From: JBDNFP01 sp041689775
GTDB taxonomy: Bacteria; Bacteroidota; Bacteroidia; Cytophagales; Spirosomataceae
DNA: 26,915 nt
Direction: 5' to 3'
NCBI GenBank assembly: GCA_041689775.1
Contig: JBDNFP010000308.1
Location: 1-26,915, forward strand
Shown here in pieces: positions 7,916 to 16,014 of this stretch. The notes under the pieces were generated by a model. That model was not told the origin of the DNA. It searched no databases and saw only the letters and a program-made list of their open reading frames with translations. The number at the start of each line of letters is the position of its first letter. Positions within the stretch are counted from its first letter, which is position 1. Both the position numbers and the translations under genes were made by a program.

Positions 7916-10105
7916 ATGACCAACCTTACCATTTCCGAAAAGGTATCCACCGAGGCCAAGCGGGATATCTTCGAATTGCAAAACAAAATAGGCACCTTTT
8001 CCGATGGAGAAGGTAGCGAAGAAGCCTTTCGTAAATTTCGACTCAGTCGGGGGGTGTACGGACAGCGGCAGCCCGGTGTACAGATGATCCGCATCAAACT
8101 ACCATTTGGTCGCGTTACGGCCGACCAGCTAGTACGTATCGCGGACAGCTCCGATAAGTATGCTACTGGTAATCTGCACGCTACCACCCGCCAGGACATT
8201 CAGCTACACTTTGTAAAGCTAGCTGACTCACCCCAGCTCTGGGCCGATCTGGAAGACGCGAATATCACCCTGCGGGAAGCTTGTGGTAATACCGTTCGGA
8301 ATGTAACGGCATCCGCCATCGCGGGCATCGACCCCGATGAGCCCTTTGACGTTACTCCCTACGCCCACGCATTTTTCGAATACTTCCTCCGCAACCCTAT
8401 TTCGCAGGAAATGGGCCGCAAATTCAAGATAGCCCTTTCCTCCTCGGATAAGGACTCCGCCTTGGGCTTTATGCATGATGTAGGGTTGATTCCCAAACTA
8501 GGAGTGAACGGTCAGGGCGAAACCGTCCGGGGTTTCAAAGTATTGATTGGCGGCGGTTTGGGAGCCCAACCATTTCTAGCTCAAACGGCCTACGAATTTT
8601 TACCCGCCGATCAGGTAATTCCTTTTACGGAAGCCCTGATTCGGATATTTGATCGCTACGGAGAGCGTACCCGTCGGCACAAAGCCCGAATGAAATTTCT
8701 TCTGAATGATTTAGGCCTGGAAACTTTGATGGAAAAAGTGGCCGAAGAACAGACCGCCCTGAAAAACAAATCGTTTGTCGTGGAAGATCTAGCGTTCGAT
8801 TGGCACACATTAGAAAGCAGACCGCAGGTCAGTACTGAGGCCATCCAAAAATCAGCTCAGGAACAACTTACCGAGGTGGAAAATACCATTTTTTCCAAAT
8901 GGTTGGCTACCAATGTCTTTGAACAAAAGCAAAAAGGCTGGTACGGCGTTCAGCTTCGGGTTTTATTGGGTGATTTTCATTCAGACATTGCCCGCCAACT
9001 AGCCAGTATTGTGCGGCAGTACGCCGCTGATGACATTCGGGTAACGGTCAATCAGGGGTACCTACTTCGCTTCGTGAAAGCCGAAGATTTACCCGCTCTA
9101 TTCAGTAAATTGAACACACTAGGACTAGCTCAACCGGGATTTGACAGTACCGCTGACATTACCACCTGCCCCGGTACCGACACCTGTAACCTTGCCATAT
9201 CCAGTAGTTATGGTATTACCCGCGCCCTCGAAAAGATGATGCAGGAAGAATACCCCGACCTGATTTATAACCATGATATCAAGATCAAGATAAGCGGCTG
9301 TATGAATGGTTGCGGACAGCATAGCGCGGCTAACATTGGCTTCCACGGTAGTTCTATCAAAAATGGTAAACTAGTTCTGCCTGCCCTGCAAGTATTGCTG
9401 GGAGGCGGTTTCGCCGGGGTCGGTGAGGGTCAGATTGGCGATAAGGTTATCAAAGTACCTTCCAAGCGCGGTCCCGAAGCCATGCGTATACTATTGAATG
9501 ATTACCAGTCTAATTCCTACGAGGATGAATATTTTAATCAATACTACTCGCGACAGACCAAAAACTATTTCTACAAGCTTCTGAAACCGCTGGGTGATCT
9601 GTCGAATGTGCAGGATCATGAGTATCGGGATTGGGACCACGACGAACTATTCAAAACAGAAGTTGGGGTTGGTGAATGCGCCGGCGTAATGATAGATTTA
9701 GTGGGTACTACCCTCATCGAGGCGAATGAAAAACTATCGCTGGCGCAGGAAATGCTCAACGAAGGCGTTTGGGCCGACGGCATCTACCATGCCTATAATA
9801 CCTTCATTACAGGGGCCAAGGCGTTGCTCATCGGAGAAGGTGTTTCTACCAATACCCAATATGGTATTGTGAAGGAATTTCAGGATCAGTTCGGGCAACA
9901 ATTTTACCCGTCCGACTCTGCCGAAGAAGCCCGATTCACCCAACTGGTTTTTAGCATTAATAAACATGAGCCAACGGAAGAATTTGCCCGTGAATTTGTA
10001 CTGAATGCCCGGAGCTTCCTCGATCAGGTGAAAGCATTTCGTGTAAAGCAACTCGAAAATAACCCCGTTACTTTACAAGAGCTTACGTTTGGTCAGGACA
10101 GCTAA
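7916..10105 (+). CDS. Assimilatory sulfite reductase hemoprotein with C-terminal HEPN-like domain
   Basis: A 729-residue siroheme/[4Fe-4S] reductase of the nitrite/sulfite reductase family. It should reduce sulfite to sulfide by six electrons. The ferredoxin-like half-domain repeats begin at about 55 (MIRIKLPFGRVTADQL, then ATGNLHATTRQDIQ) and about 342. The cluster-siroheme cysteines are Cys418 and Cys424 in TCPGTDTCNLA and Cys462 and Cys466 in SGCMNGCGQH. After about residue 590 comes a helical tail absent from E. coli CysI. It resembles a HEPN domain (EANEKLSLAQEMLN, then GIYHAYNTFITGAKALLI, then a TNTQYGIVKEFQDQF segment), but without the R-x4-6-H nuclease motif. Nitrite cannot be excluded as substrate from motifs, but the neighbours make sulfite much more likely. 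No flavoprotein partner is encoded here, so ferredoxin or another donor is probable. Confidence 0.88.
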   Translation: MTNLTISEKVSTEAKRDIFELQNKIGTFSDGEGSEEAFRKFRLSRGVYGQRQPGVQMIRIKLPFGRVTADQLVRIADSSDKYATGNLHATTRQDIQLHFVKLADSPQLWADLEDANITLREACGNTVRNVTASAIAGIDPDEPFDVTPYAHAFFEYFLRNPISQEMGRKFKIALSSSDKDSALGFMHDVGLIPKLGVNGQGETVRGFKVLIGGGLGAQPFLAQTAYEFLPADQVIPFTEALIRIFDRYGERTRRHKARMKFLLNDLGLETLMEKVAEEQTALKNKSFVVEDLAFDWHTLESRPQVSTEAIQKSAQEQLTEVENTIFSKWLATNVFEQKQKGWYGVQLRVLLGDFHSDIARQLASIVRQYAADDIRVTVNQGYLLRFVKAEDLPALFSKLNTLGLAQPGFDSTADITTCPGTDTCNLAISSSYGITRALEKMMQEEYPDLIYNHDIKIKISGCMNGCGQHSAANIGFHGSSIKNGKLVLPALQVLLGGGFAGVGEGQIGDKVIKVPSKRGPEAMRILLNDYQSNSYEDEYFNQYYSRQTKNYFYKLLKPLGDLSNVQDHEYRDWDHDELFKTEVGVGECAGVMIDLVGTTLIEANEKLSLAQEMLNEGVWADGIYHAYNTFITGAKALLIGEGVSTNTQYGIVKEFQDQFGQQFYPSDSAEEARFTQLVFSINKHEPTEEFAREFVLNARSFLDQVKAFRVKQLENNPVTLQELTFGQDS

Positions 10106-10115
10106 TACGATTGAT

Positions 10116-10892
10116 ATGAGCACAAGAAAAATGAAAGTAACCCTCGTGGGGGCAGGACCGGGAGACCCCGATCTCATTACGATGAAGGGCATAAAAGCGT
10201 TGCAGAAAGCACGGGTAGTATTATACGACGCCCTTACGCATCCTGATTTATTAGAGTACTGCCCGGAAGAATGCGTAAAGGTGCACGTCGGAAAGCGATT
10301 CGGCCAGCATAGTTGCAGTCAGGATGTTATCAATTTCATGATCGTAGAATACGCCTATCAATACGGCGAAATTGTGCGTCTGAAAGGTGGCGATCCGTTT
10401 GTGTTCGGCCGCGGGTACGAAGAAATTGAGTTTGCCGCTCGCCACGGAATTGAATCAGAAGTCATTCCCGGAATTTCAAGTAGCTATGCGGTACCAGCCA
10501 TGGTAGGTATCCCCTTGACGACCCGCGGAGTAAGTGAGAGCTTTTGGGTAGTGACGGGTACTACCAAATCCTTGAAACTATCCTCGGACCTTGCCTTGGC
10601 AGCGCAGTCATCGGCGACCGTTGTGGTGTTAATGGGAGTACACAAGCTTCCCGAAATCGTGGAGATTTATTCAGGATTGGGACTTTTGAATGAGCCCATT
10701 GCGATTATTCAAAACGGCACCTTACCCAACCAGAAGATCGTTACCGGAAAAATAAGTAATATAGTACCCCTGGCGCAGGTGGGTCGGGTTAGTTCTCCTG
10801 CCATCATCGTGATTGGCAGAGCCGCCAGTTTACCAGATTCTGCTATAAACTGCGCGAAGCAGGTTTCAAAAAAAACCGATCTTATGTCCTAA
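10116..10892 (+). CDS. cobA: Uroporphyrinogen-III C-methyltransferase
   Basis: A 258-residue SAM-dependent tetrapyrrole methylase that converts uroporphyrinogen III to precorrin-2, the first step toward the siroheme needed by the sulfite reductase encoded just upstream. The motifs VGAGPGDPDLIT at the N-terminus, GGDPFVFGRG in the middle and VIPGISS are diagnostic. It is the methylase domain only, without the dehydrogenase/ferrochelatase part found in E. coli CysG. The ATG at 10116 lies ten bases after the reductase stop; an in-frame TTG at 10089 would overlap it and is less likely. The name cobA/sumT is used for stand-alone versions. Confidence 0.93.
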   Translation: MSTRKMKVTLVGAGPGDPDLITMKGIKALQKARVVLYDALTHPDLLEYCPEECVKVHVGKRFGQHSCSQDVINFMIVEYAYQYGEIVRLKGGDPFVFGRGYEEIEFAARHGIESEVIPGISSSYAVPAMVGIPLTTRGVSESFWVVTGTTKSLKLSSDLALAAQSSATVVVLMGVHKLPEIVEIYSGLGLLNEPIAIIQNGTLPNQKIVTGKISNIVPLAQVGRVSSPAIIVIGRAASLPDSAINCAKQVSKKTDLMS

Positions 10893-10926
10893 CCCATTCA
10901 ATTACCCAAGGTACCATTGTATGTAC

Positions 10927-10987
10927 TTGCGGCCTCCGCATAAATAGTAACCGAAGAATACGCTGAGTCTTTACGCGGAGGTCGCAA
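10927..10987. repeat. Extragenic repeat with 13-bp inverted arms
   Basis: TTGCGGCCTCCGC (10927-10939) and GCGGAGGTCGCAA (10975-10987) are inverted copies with one mismatch. The core reads, in pieces, as AACCG.AGAATACGC then TGAG then ACGCGGAGG.CGCAAAG. This resembles a widespread degenerate intergenic element made of CGCAGAG/CGCGGAG-type words that I recall from many bacterial genomes; the identification rests on memory and pattern. It lies in a non-coding gap between the sulfate cluster and a minus-strand gene. Confidence 0.6.
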
Positions 10988-11018
10988 AGTTTACAAATCT
11001 TCTCGCGCGCCAAAAATA

Positions 11019-11054
11019 AACCGGACTGAGCCACTCATGGGGCTCGGTCCGGTT
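11019..11054. terminator. Hairpin terminator, 14-bp stem
   Basis: AACCGGACTGAGCC (11019-11032) pairs with GGCTCGGTCCGGTT (11041-11054), the single non-Watson-Crick position being a G-U pair on the plus strand. On the minus strand the stem is followed by a TATTTTTGG stretch, so it best serves the minus-strand membrane protein gene ending at 11161; it may also stop read-through from the sulfate cluster. Confidence 0.7.
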
Positions 11055-11160
11055 CATAGTATAAGTATATAACTAGGTAAGTAATCCTGCATCATAAGTT
11101 TGCATTTCAGATAATCATATTTATCTGATTTACAGATAAATAAATCCTAACACCTACTGA

Positions 11161-11505
11161 TCAGGAAAACCAACTTACTACCCATGTCCAGTCCACGCGG
11201 ATACCTTTTTCCTTAAATTCAAGAAAATAAATAATCACGGCTAGAAGAGCGTAGCTAATAAGTAGCCATTTTTTCTTTTGTGTGTAAAGCTCATGGTTAT
11301 GAAAATACTCGAACACCATGGAGGCAGAGAAACCTACTACCATTAGTATAATGCACATTACCCCGGCTTCCTGCCGATAATGTTTATACGTATGAAGTGC
11401 CGGAGCGCCCAATACCAGATAAAGGAGCCACATCCCGAACCCCATCCGGTATAAGTACATACTCAGCCGACGATCATTTTTAATGTCGAAAAGTCCTGCA
11501 AACAT
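11161..11505 (-). CDS. Small membrane protein of unknown function
   Basis: A 114-residue protein I do not recognise. Three hydrophobic segments at about 22-38, 48-67 and 79-95 suggest an inner-membrane protein. Polar, charged stretches lie between them (HTYKHYRQEAG and EYFHNHELYTQKKK, both rich in His, Tyr and Lys), and the C-terminus is tryptophan-rich. The N-terminus is short and basic (DIKNDRRLSMYLYR). It is monocistronic on the minus strand, divergent from the acyltransferase gene 114 bases away, and has its own terminator. No catalytic motif is visible. Confidence 0.65.
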   Translation of the reverse strand: MFAGLFDIKNDRRLSMYLYRMGFGMWLLYLVLGAPALHTYKHYRQEAGVMCIILMVVGFSASMVFEYFHNHELYTQKKKWLLISYALLAVIIYFLEFKEKGIRVDWTWVVSWFS

Positions 11506-11590
11506 TCGTTATGTTGATTTATTTGGTAGATTGAAGTTAATAATCTTCAGGAACATATCCAATAATAGGCAGTAGATACCGGATTTCCCG

Positions 11591-11598
11591 TAGTTTTG
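11591..11598 (+). promoter_or_regulatory. -7 promoter element of the acyltransferase gene
   Basis: TAGTTTTG fits TAnnTTTG exactly and lies 22 bases before the ATG at 11620, a typical distance. A matching -33 TTTG is not evident. An in-frame TTG at 11596 falls inside this box and is therefore a poor start codon. Confidence 0.45.
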
Positions 11599-11619
11599 CA
11601 AAAAAATCAGACTCTGTTA

Positions 11620-12537
11620 ATGAAAAACGTAGGTGTACGTCTTCTTATTTCCCTCATAAACAGAATTTCCACACTCTCATGGAAAACCATGTACCGCATT
11701 TCGGATGCTTTGCGTTGGATTTTATTTGACGGTGTCAAATACCGCAGGGCCGTAATATACGACAACATTCAACGTAGTTTCCCCGAGAAAGCTACGGCTG
11801 AATTGGAAAAAATTGAGAGCGACTTTCATCGGAATTTAACTGACATCATTGTCGAATCCCTAAAAACCAGAACCATCACTCGTGATGAAGTCAACGAGCG
11901 GTTTAGCTGTGATTACGGTATTTTGGAAGAGTACTATCGGAAAGGTCAGAATATTGTATTTGTGCTCGGACACCTCGGTAACTGGGAACTAGCTAACCTT
12001 TACGCTTCGGCCAATTTTTCTCATACCATCGTTGTTGTCTACCATCCCCTATCCAATAAGCCTTTCAACGACTACTTTTCGGAAATCAGAGGTAGGTTTG
12101 GCTCCGAGCTGATACCAATGAAGGAAGCTTTCACCCGTAACCCCATTCCCGGAGAAAAGCCTTTCGCCTATTTCCTGGTTAATGATCAATCACCCAACCC
12201 CCAAAAGGCCTACTGGACCCATTTCCTGAATCAGGATACGGGTATGTTTCGTGGCGTGGAGGTGATTGCCCGCCGGTTTAATAGCCCGGTGCTGTACGCT
12301 AAAATTGGTCGAGACGAAACAAAACGCGGCCATTACAATGTAAAGATTGAATTAATTACTGATAACCCTTCCGAAGTTCCCGAGAATGGGATACTTGAAA
12401 AACAGGCTCGCCTCCTCGAAGCTGACATTAGAAACCAACCCGCAAACTGGTTATGGAGCCACAAACGCTGGAAACATCCTCGCCCGGAACATTTGGAATC
12501 CTTTCAACTTCTTGACCAAAATCTCCCCCGTGATTAA
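11620..12537 (+). CDS. LpxL/HtrB-like lysophospholipid acyltransferase
   Basis: A 305-residue member of the bacterial lipid A biosynthesis acyltransferase family (PF03279). The catalytic H-x4-E motif is His118 to Glu123 in GHLGNWEL, preceded by the usual NIVFVLGHLGN strand and followed by the VNDQSPN segment (187-193) found in this family. It has one N-terminal hydrophobic region and should act at the inner face of the cytoplasmic membrane, adding a secondary acyl chain to lipid A or a related lipid. The exact acceptor and acyl donor cannot be read. The C-terminal WLWSHKRWKHPRP is also typical. Its last eight bases overlap the downstream glycosyltransferase gene, so the two are translationally coupled. 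Confidence 0.88.
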   Translation: MKNVGVRLLISLINRISTLSWKTMYRISDALRWILFDGVKYRRAVIYDNIQRSFPEKATAELEKIESDFHRNLTDIIVESLKTRTITRDEVNERFSCDYGILEEYYRKGQNIVFVLGHLGNWELANLYASANFSHTIVVVYHPLSNKPFNDYFSEIRGRFGSELIPMKEAFTRNPIPGEKPFAYFLVNDQSPNPQKAYWTHFLNQDTGMFRGVEVIARRFNSPVLYAKIGRDETKRGHYNVKIELITDNPSEVPENGILEKQARLLEADIRNQPANWLWSHKRWKHPRPEHLESFQLLDQNLPRD

Positions 12538-13516
12538 GCCCGTTAAATTTCTCATTCTGCGATTTTCTTCCATTGGCGATATCGTCCTGACTACTCCGGT
12601 TGTTAGATGCCTTAAAATACAATACCCCGATGCAGAAATACACTACTGCACCAAGGTTCAATTCAAATCGCTCCTGGAAGAAAACCCTTATATTGATAAG
12701 ACCTGGTATTATGAGGGTAGCATTCGCCCCCTTTTGAAGCAGCTCCGGCGAGAGAAGTTTGACTATGTGATTGACCTCCATAACAATGTACGTACCCTAC
12801 TCATAAAGGCAATCGTGGGAGTTACTTCATTTAGTTTCCCGAAGTTGAATTCAGAGAAGTGGCTGCTTACCAATTTAAAAATAGACAAAATGCCCTCGGT
12901 GCACATTGTGGATCGATACATGAGTACTGTCATAGCGCTTGGGGTAACCAACGATAACAAAGGGCTTGATTATTTTATCCCGTACCGCGATGAGGTAGAG
13001 CCTGAATGGATACCCCTCACCCATCGTTCTGGATTTGTGGCATTTGCCATTGGCGGTCAGCACGCCACCAAGCGGCTACCCACCGAACGAATTATTGAAC
13101 TTTGCAAAAAGATCAATTACCCCACTATCCTGCTCGGTGGTAAGGAAGACTTTGATACCGGAGAAAAAATTCAGGAAGCCCTGGGTGATCAGTTAATTTT
13201 CAATGGTTGCGGAAAATACAATCTCAACCAATCTGCCTCCCTGGTGAAGCAATCGGCGTTGGTTTTTACGCACGATACCGGACTCATGCATATCGCAGCG
13301 GCATTTAAGAAAATGGTGTATTCGATCTGGGGGAATACCACGCCTAAGTTTGGCATGTACCCATATAAAACGCCGCACGTAATTCTGGAAAACAACTCCA
13401 TTGGATGCCGTCCCTGCTCCAAAATCGGATACGCTAAATGCCCGAAAGGACACTTCAAATGCATGAACGAACTTTCGTTTCAATTTGAAATAAAAGAACT
13501 AAGAGCCAGGAAATAG
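12530..13516 (+). CDS. Glycosyltransferase family 9 (heptosyltransferase-like)
   Basis: A 328-residue GT-B enzyme of the ADP-heptose:LPS heptosyltransferase family (PF01075). The N-terminal RFSSIGDIVLTTPVVR (11-26) and the donor-site FTHDTGLMHIAAAF (246-259) with WGNTTPKFG are clear. The GTG at 12530, eight bases inside the acyltransferase gene, gives the standard start MIKPVKFLILRFSSIGD; a longer reading frame from 12386 would add 48 residues with no family resemblance. The C-terminus carries four cysteines, Cys293, Cys296, Cys304 and Cys311, spaced CxxC-x7-C-x6-C, suggesting a bound metal (inference). Pairing with an LpxL-like acyltransferase points to LPS core or lipid A assembly at the inner membrane. 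Confidence 0.88.
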   Translation: MIKPVKFLILRFSSIGDIVLTTPVVRCLKIQYPDAEIHYCTKVQFKSLLEENPYIDKTWYYEGSIRPLLKQLRREKFDYVIDLHNNVRTLLIKAIVGVTSFSFPKLNSEKWLLTNLKIDKMPSVHIVDRYMSTVIALGVTNDNKGLDYFIPYRDEVEPEWIPLTHRSGFVAFAIGGQHATKRLPTERIIELCKKINYPTILLGGKEDFDTGEKIQEALGDQLIFNGCGKYNLNQSASLVKQSALVFTHDTGLMHIAAAFKKMVYSIWGNTTPKFGMYPYKTPHVILENNSIGCRPCSKIGYAKCPKGHFKCMNELSFQFEIKELRARK

Positions 13517-13638
13517 GGTTTTTGGAAAGGACGGCGAACTAGTAGATAAACATCTTAATTCACCCGCATACCGTACTAATTCAGAATCTTTTTAATAATC
13601 AAACCTCCCAGTCGAACTACCTGACTGACACCTAGCCA

Positions 13639-14538
13639 ATGAACAGTAAAGTAAAAATAGGAATGGTACAAATGAGTTGTACCGCTGGTATTGAAGTGAA
13701 TTTTCAGAATGCCACCAAGAAGATACGAGAAGCCGCCGCCCAAGGCGCTCAGATTATCTGTCTGCAAGAATTATTTAAGTCTTTGTATTTCTGCGACGTG
13801 GAAGACCACGCTAATTTTAGCCTGGCCGAAGCAATACCTGGGCCTTCTACCGATGCCTTGGGCGCTTTGGCGGGTGAGCTGGGCGTAGTAATTATCGCCT
13901 CGTTGTTTGAAAAACGTTCGCACGGACTTTACCATAATACGACGGCGGTGCTTGATGCCGACGGTAGTTATTTAGGTAAGTATCGAAAAATGCACATCCC
14001 CGATGATCCGGGTTATTACGAGAAATTTTACTTTACCCCCGGAGATGCCCCGACCAACGACCCCTCGTCAAGTGAGGACGGCTACCGGGTTTTCAAAACC
14101 AAGTTTGCGACCCTAGGGGTACTGATCTGCTGGGATCAATGGTACCCCGAAGCGGCCCGCATTACCAGTTTGAAAGGGGCGGAGATATTGTTTTACCCTA
14201 CCGCCATCGGGTGGGATACCCACGAAACGGACCCCATCATGAACGAGGAGCAGTACGGTGCCTGGCAAACCATTCAGCGTAGTCACGCCATTGCCAACGG
14301 CGTTTTTGTCGTTTCGGTCAACCGGGTAGGTCGTGAGGCAAAGCAGCTATTTTGGGGTGGATCATTCGTGGCCAATCCGCACGGACGGCTCTTGTACCTG
14401 GCACCCCATGATCAGGAAGTGGTGCACGTGCAGGAAATTGATCTGGCGCAGATTGATCATTACCGAACTACCTGGCCTTATCTGCGCGACCGGAGGGTGG
14501 ATTCGTACCAACCCATTACAAAACGCTTCATTGACTAA
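13639..14538 (+). CDS. aguB: N-carbamoylputrescine amidase
   Basis: A 299-residue nitrilase-superfamily amidohydrolase. It should hydrolyse N-carbamoylputrescine to putrescine, CO2 and ammonia in the cytoplasm. The catalytic triad is Glu44 (CLQELFKS), Lys117 (KYRKMHIPDDP) and Cys164 (VLICWDQWYPEAAR). The segments GYYEKFYFTPGD and ILFYPTAIGWD and the size match the plant and bacterial AguB group. Agmatine deiminase, which makes its substrate, is encoded 1.8 kb downstream on the same strand, with a serine dehydratase gene inserted on the other strand. Confidence 0.93.
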   Translation: MNSKVKIGMVQMSCTAGIEVNFQNATKKIREAAAQGAQIICLQELFKSLYFCDVEDHANFSLAEAIPGPSTDALGALAGELGVVIIASLFEKRSHGLYHNTTAVLDADGSYLGKYRKMHIPDDPGYYEKFYFTPGDAPTNDPSSSEDGYRVFKTKFATLGVLICWDQWYPEAARITSLKGAEILFYPTAIGWDTHETDPIMNEEQYGAWQTIQRSHAIANGVFVVSVNRVGREAKQLFWGGSFVANPHGRLLYLAPHDQEVVHVQEIDLAQIDHYRTTWPYLRDRRVDSYQPITKRFID

Positions 14539-14540
14539 TT

Positions 14541-14582
14541 AACAAGGGCAACGGCCATCTGATAATGGCCGTTGCTCTTGTT
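14541..14582. terminator. Strong bidirectional terminator overlapping the serine dehydratase stop
   Basis: Arms 14541-14558 and 14565-14582 pair over 18 bases with one mismatch around a six-base loop (CTGATA). The hairpin lies three bases after the aguB stop, and its right arm runs into the minus-strand stop codon of the serine dehydratase gene (14581-14583). It serves both convergent genes. Confidence 0.8.
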
Positions 14583-16014
14583 AGCACTCGCTTAAACTGA
14601 TCGGAATTCGTAGTGCCAGCCCGCCTTCGGATGTTTCCTTGAAGCGATAGTTCATATTCAGGGCCGTTTCCCACATGGTGGACACCACATCATCCAGCGA
14701 CACCCTTGCGTGTTCAGGATCACTTTGCAAAGCCAGTTGGGAAGCCGTAATGGCCTTAATGGCCCCCATTGTATTTCGTTCGATGCACGGAATCTGGACC
14801 AGCCCCCCGACGGGATCGCACGTCATGCCTAGATGGTGTTCCATCGCAATTTCTGCGGCCATCAGGCACTGGGCAACGGTGCCGCCAAAAACCTCCGTAA
14901 GCCCGGCCGCCGCCATGGCGGACGACACCCCGATTTCGGCCTGACAACCTCCCATGGCGGCCGAGAGGGTCGCTCCTTTTTTAAAGATACTGCCAATCTC
15001 TGCGGCGGTTAGCAGAAACTTCACAACGTCTTCTTCGATACCATTACAAAACGCAAGATAGTATTGAATGACGGCCGGTATCACCCCGGCTGATCCGTTG
15101 GTTGGGGCAGTGACCACCCGGCAAAACGAAGCATTTTGTTCGTTCACGGCCAACGCAAAGCAGTTTACCCAATCGAGGGTATATTTAAAGCTATTTCCAC
15201 CCCTTCTTACCAGTTCCAACCATTCGGCGTAGTCAGCGTAGGGCTGTCCAGCCAGTAACTTGTCGTGCAAACTTGCGGCCCGGCGCTTTACATTCAGGCC
15301 ACCGGGCAGGGTACCCGTGGTGCAGCAGCCACCAAAAATACTTTCTTTCATAACCTCCCAATGAGTCATCAGGCCCGAGCGTACATCAGATTCACTTTGC
15401 CATACCAGCTCGTTTTCGAGTACTATTTCCCAGATGGCCTTATTGGTTCTCTTATGCCAATTGAGCAAATCTTCCGCACTATCAATGGGAAAAGGCAGTT
15501 TTACTGGCTCATTATTGAATACCGCTTCATCCTCTTCCTGTACCACAAAACCACCTCCAATAGAGAAGTAGGTTTCCACTATCTCTCCATTGGAACCACA
15601 ATCAGCCACAAACTTTACGCCGTTGGGATGGAACGGTAATGATTCGTTTTTATGGAAAAGAATATGCTGTTTTTCCTCGAAAGGAACGGCCCATTGCCCC
15701 GCCAAGTGGAGCGTAGCCGTGGACCTTATTTCGTTCCAGATACTATCAATGTTGGCCGTAACGATCGTGATGGGGTCATGCCCACCCAAGCCAAGCAGTA
15801 CCGCAAGGTCGGTTCCGTGTCCTTTGCCGGTTTTTGCTAAGGAACCAAATAACTCTACCCGCACCGCCTTCACGTTGGCTAAGCCTACCCTGTCGTCAAC
15901 CAACCGCAAAAATATCTGCGCTGCCCTCCACGGTCCGAGGGTGTGAGAACTCGAAGGACCAACGCCTATTTTAAATATATCAAAAACGGAAATACGTTCT
16001 TCCTTTATAACCAT
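14581..16014 (-). CDS. sdaA: L-serine dehydratase, iron-sulfur, single chain
   Basis: A 477-residue L-serine ammonia-lyase converting L-serine to pyruvate and ammonia in the cytoplasm. The beta domain opens with SVFDIFKIGVGPSSSHTLGPW (starting at residue 9). The alpha domain holds APTNGSAGVIPA (303-314) and the probable [4Fe-4S] ligands Cys357 (MGGCQAE), Cys399 (MTCDPVGG) and Cys410 (IPCIERN). Their spacing of 42 and 11 equals that of the structurally characterised Legionella enzyme. The last residue is also cysteine (Cys477), matching the known C-terminal cysteine that reaches back to the cluster as an internal inhibitor. A Cys-Cys pair at 230-231 lies in FGGCCTTGTLPGGLN. The gene stands alone between the two agmatine-pathway genes, in opposite orientation. 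Confidence 0.95.
   Translation of the reverse strand: MVIKEERISVFDIFKIGVGPSSSHTLGPWRAAQIFLRLVDDRVGLANVKAVRVELFGSLAKTGKGHGTDLAVLLGLGGHDPITIVTANIDSIWNEIRSTATLHLAGQWAVPFEEKQHILFHKNESLPFHPNGVKFVADCGSNGEIVETYFSIGGGFVVQEEDEAVFNNEPVKLPFPIDSAEDLLNWHKRTNKAIWEIVLENELVWQSESDVRSGLMTHWEVMKESIFGGCCTTGTLPGGLNVKRRAASLHDKLLAGQPYADYAEWLELVRRGGNSFKYTLDWVNCFALAVNEQNASFCRVVTAPTNGSAGVIPAVIQYYLAFCNGIEEDVVKFLLTAAEIGSIFKKGATLSAAMGGCQAEIGVSSAMAAAGLTEVFGGTVAQCLMAAEIAMEHHLGMTCDPVGGLVQIPCIERNTMGAIKAITASQLALQSDPEHARVSLDDVVSTMWETALNMNYRFKETSEGGLALRIPISLSEC

Noticed and set aside
11107..11152. Nested inverted repeats of CAGATAA/TTATCTG before the small membrane gene's 3' end
   Set aside because: Short, AT-rich and without a T tract or known site; could be chance in an AT-rich gap.
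11596..11619. TTG start for the acyltransferase, eight codons upstream
   Set aside because: The TTG is part of the TAGTTTTG -7 box; ATG at 11620 gives the better start.
12386..12529. Glycosyltransferase start inside the acyltransferase gene
   Set aside because: The extra 48 residues come from out-of-frame acyltransferase sequence; GTG 12530 gives the standard GT9 N-terminus.
15265..15946. Several plus-strand open frames of 60-124 codons across the serine dehydratase gene
   Set aside because: They overlap conserved catalytic coding sequence in antisense and show no domain, promoter or start signal.
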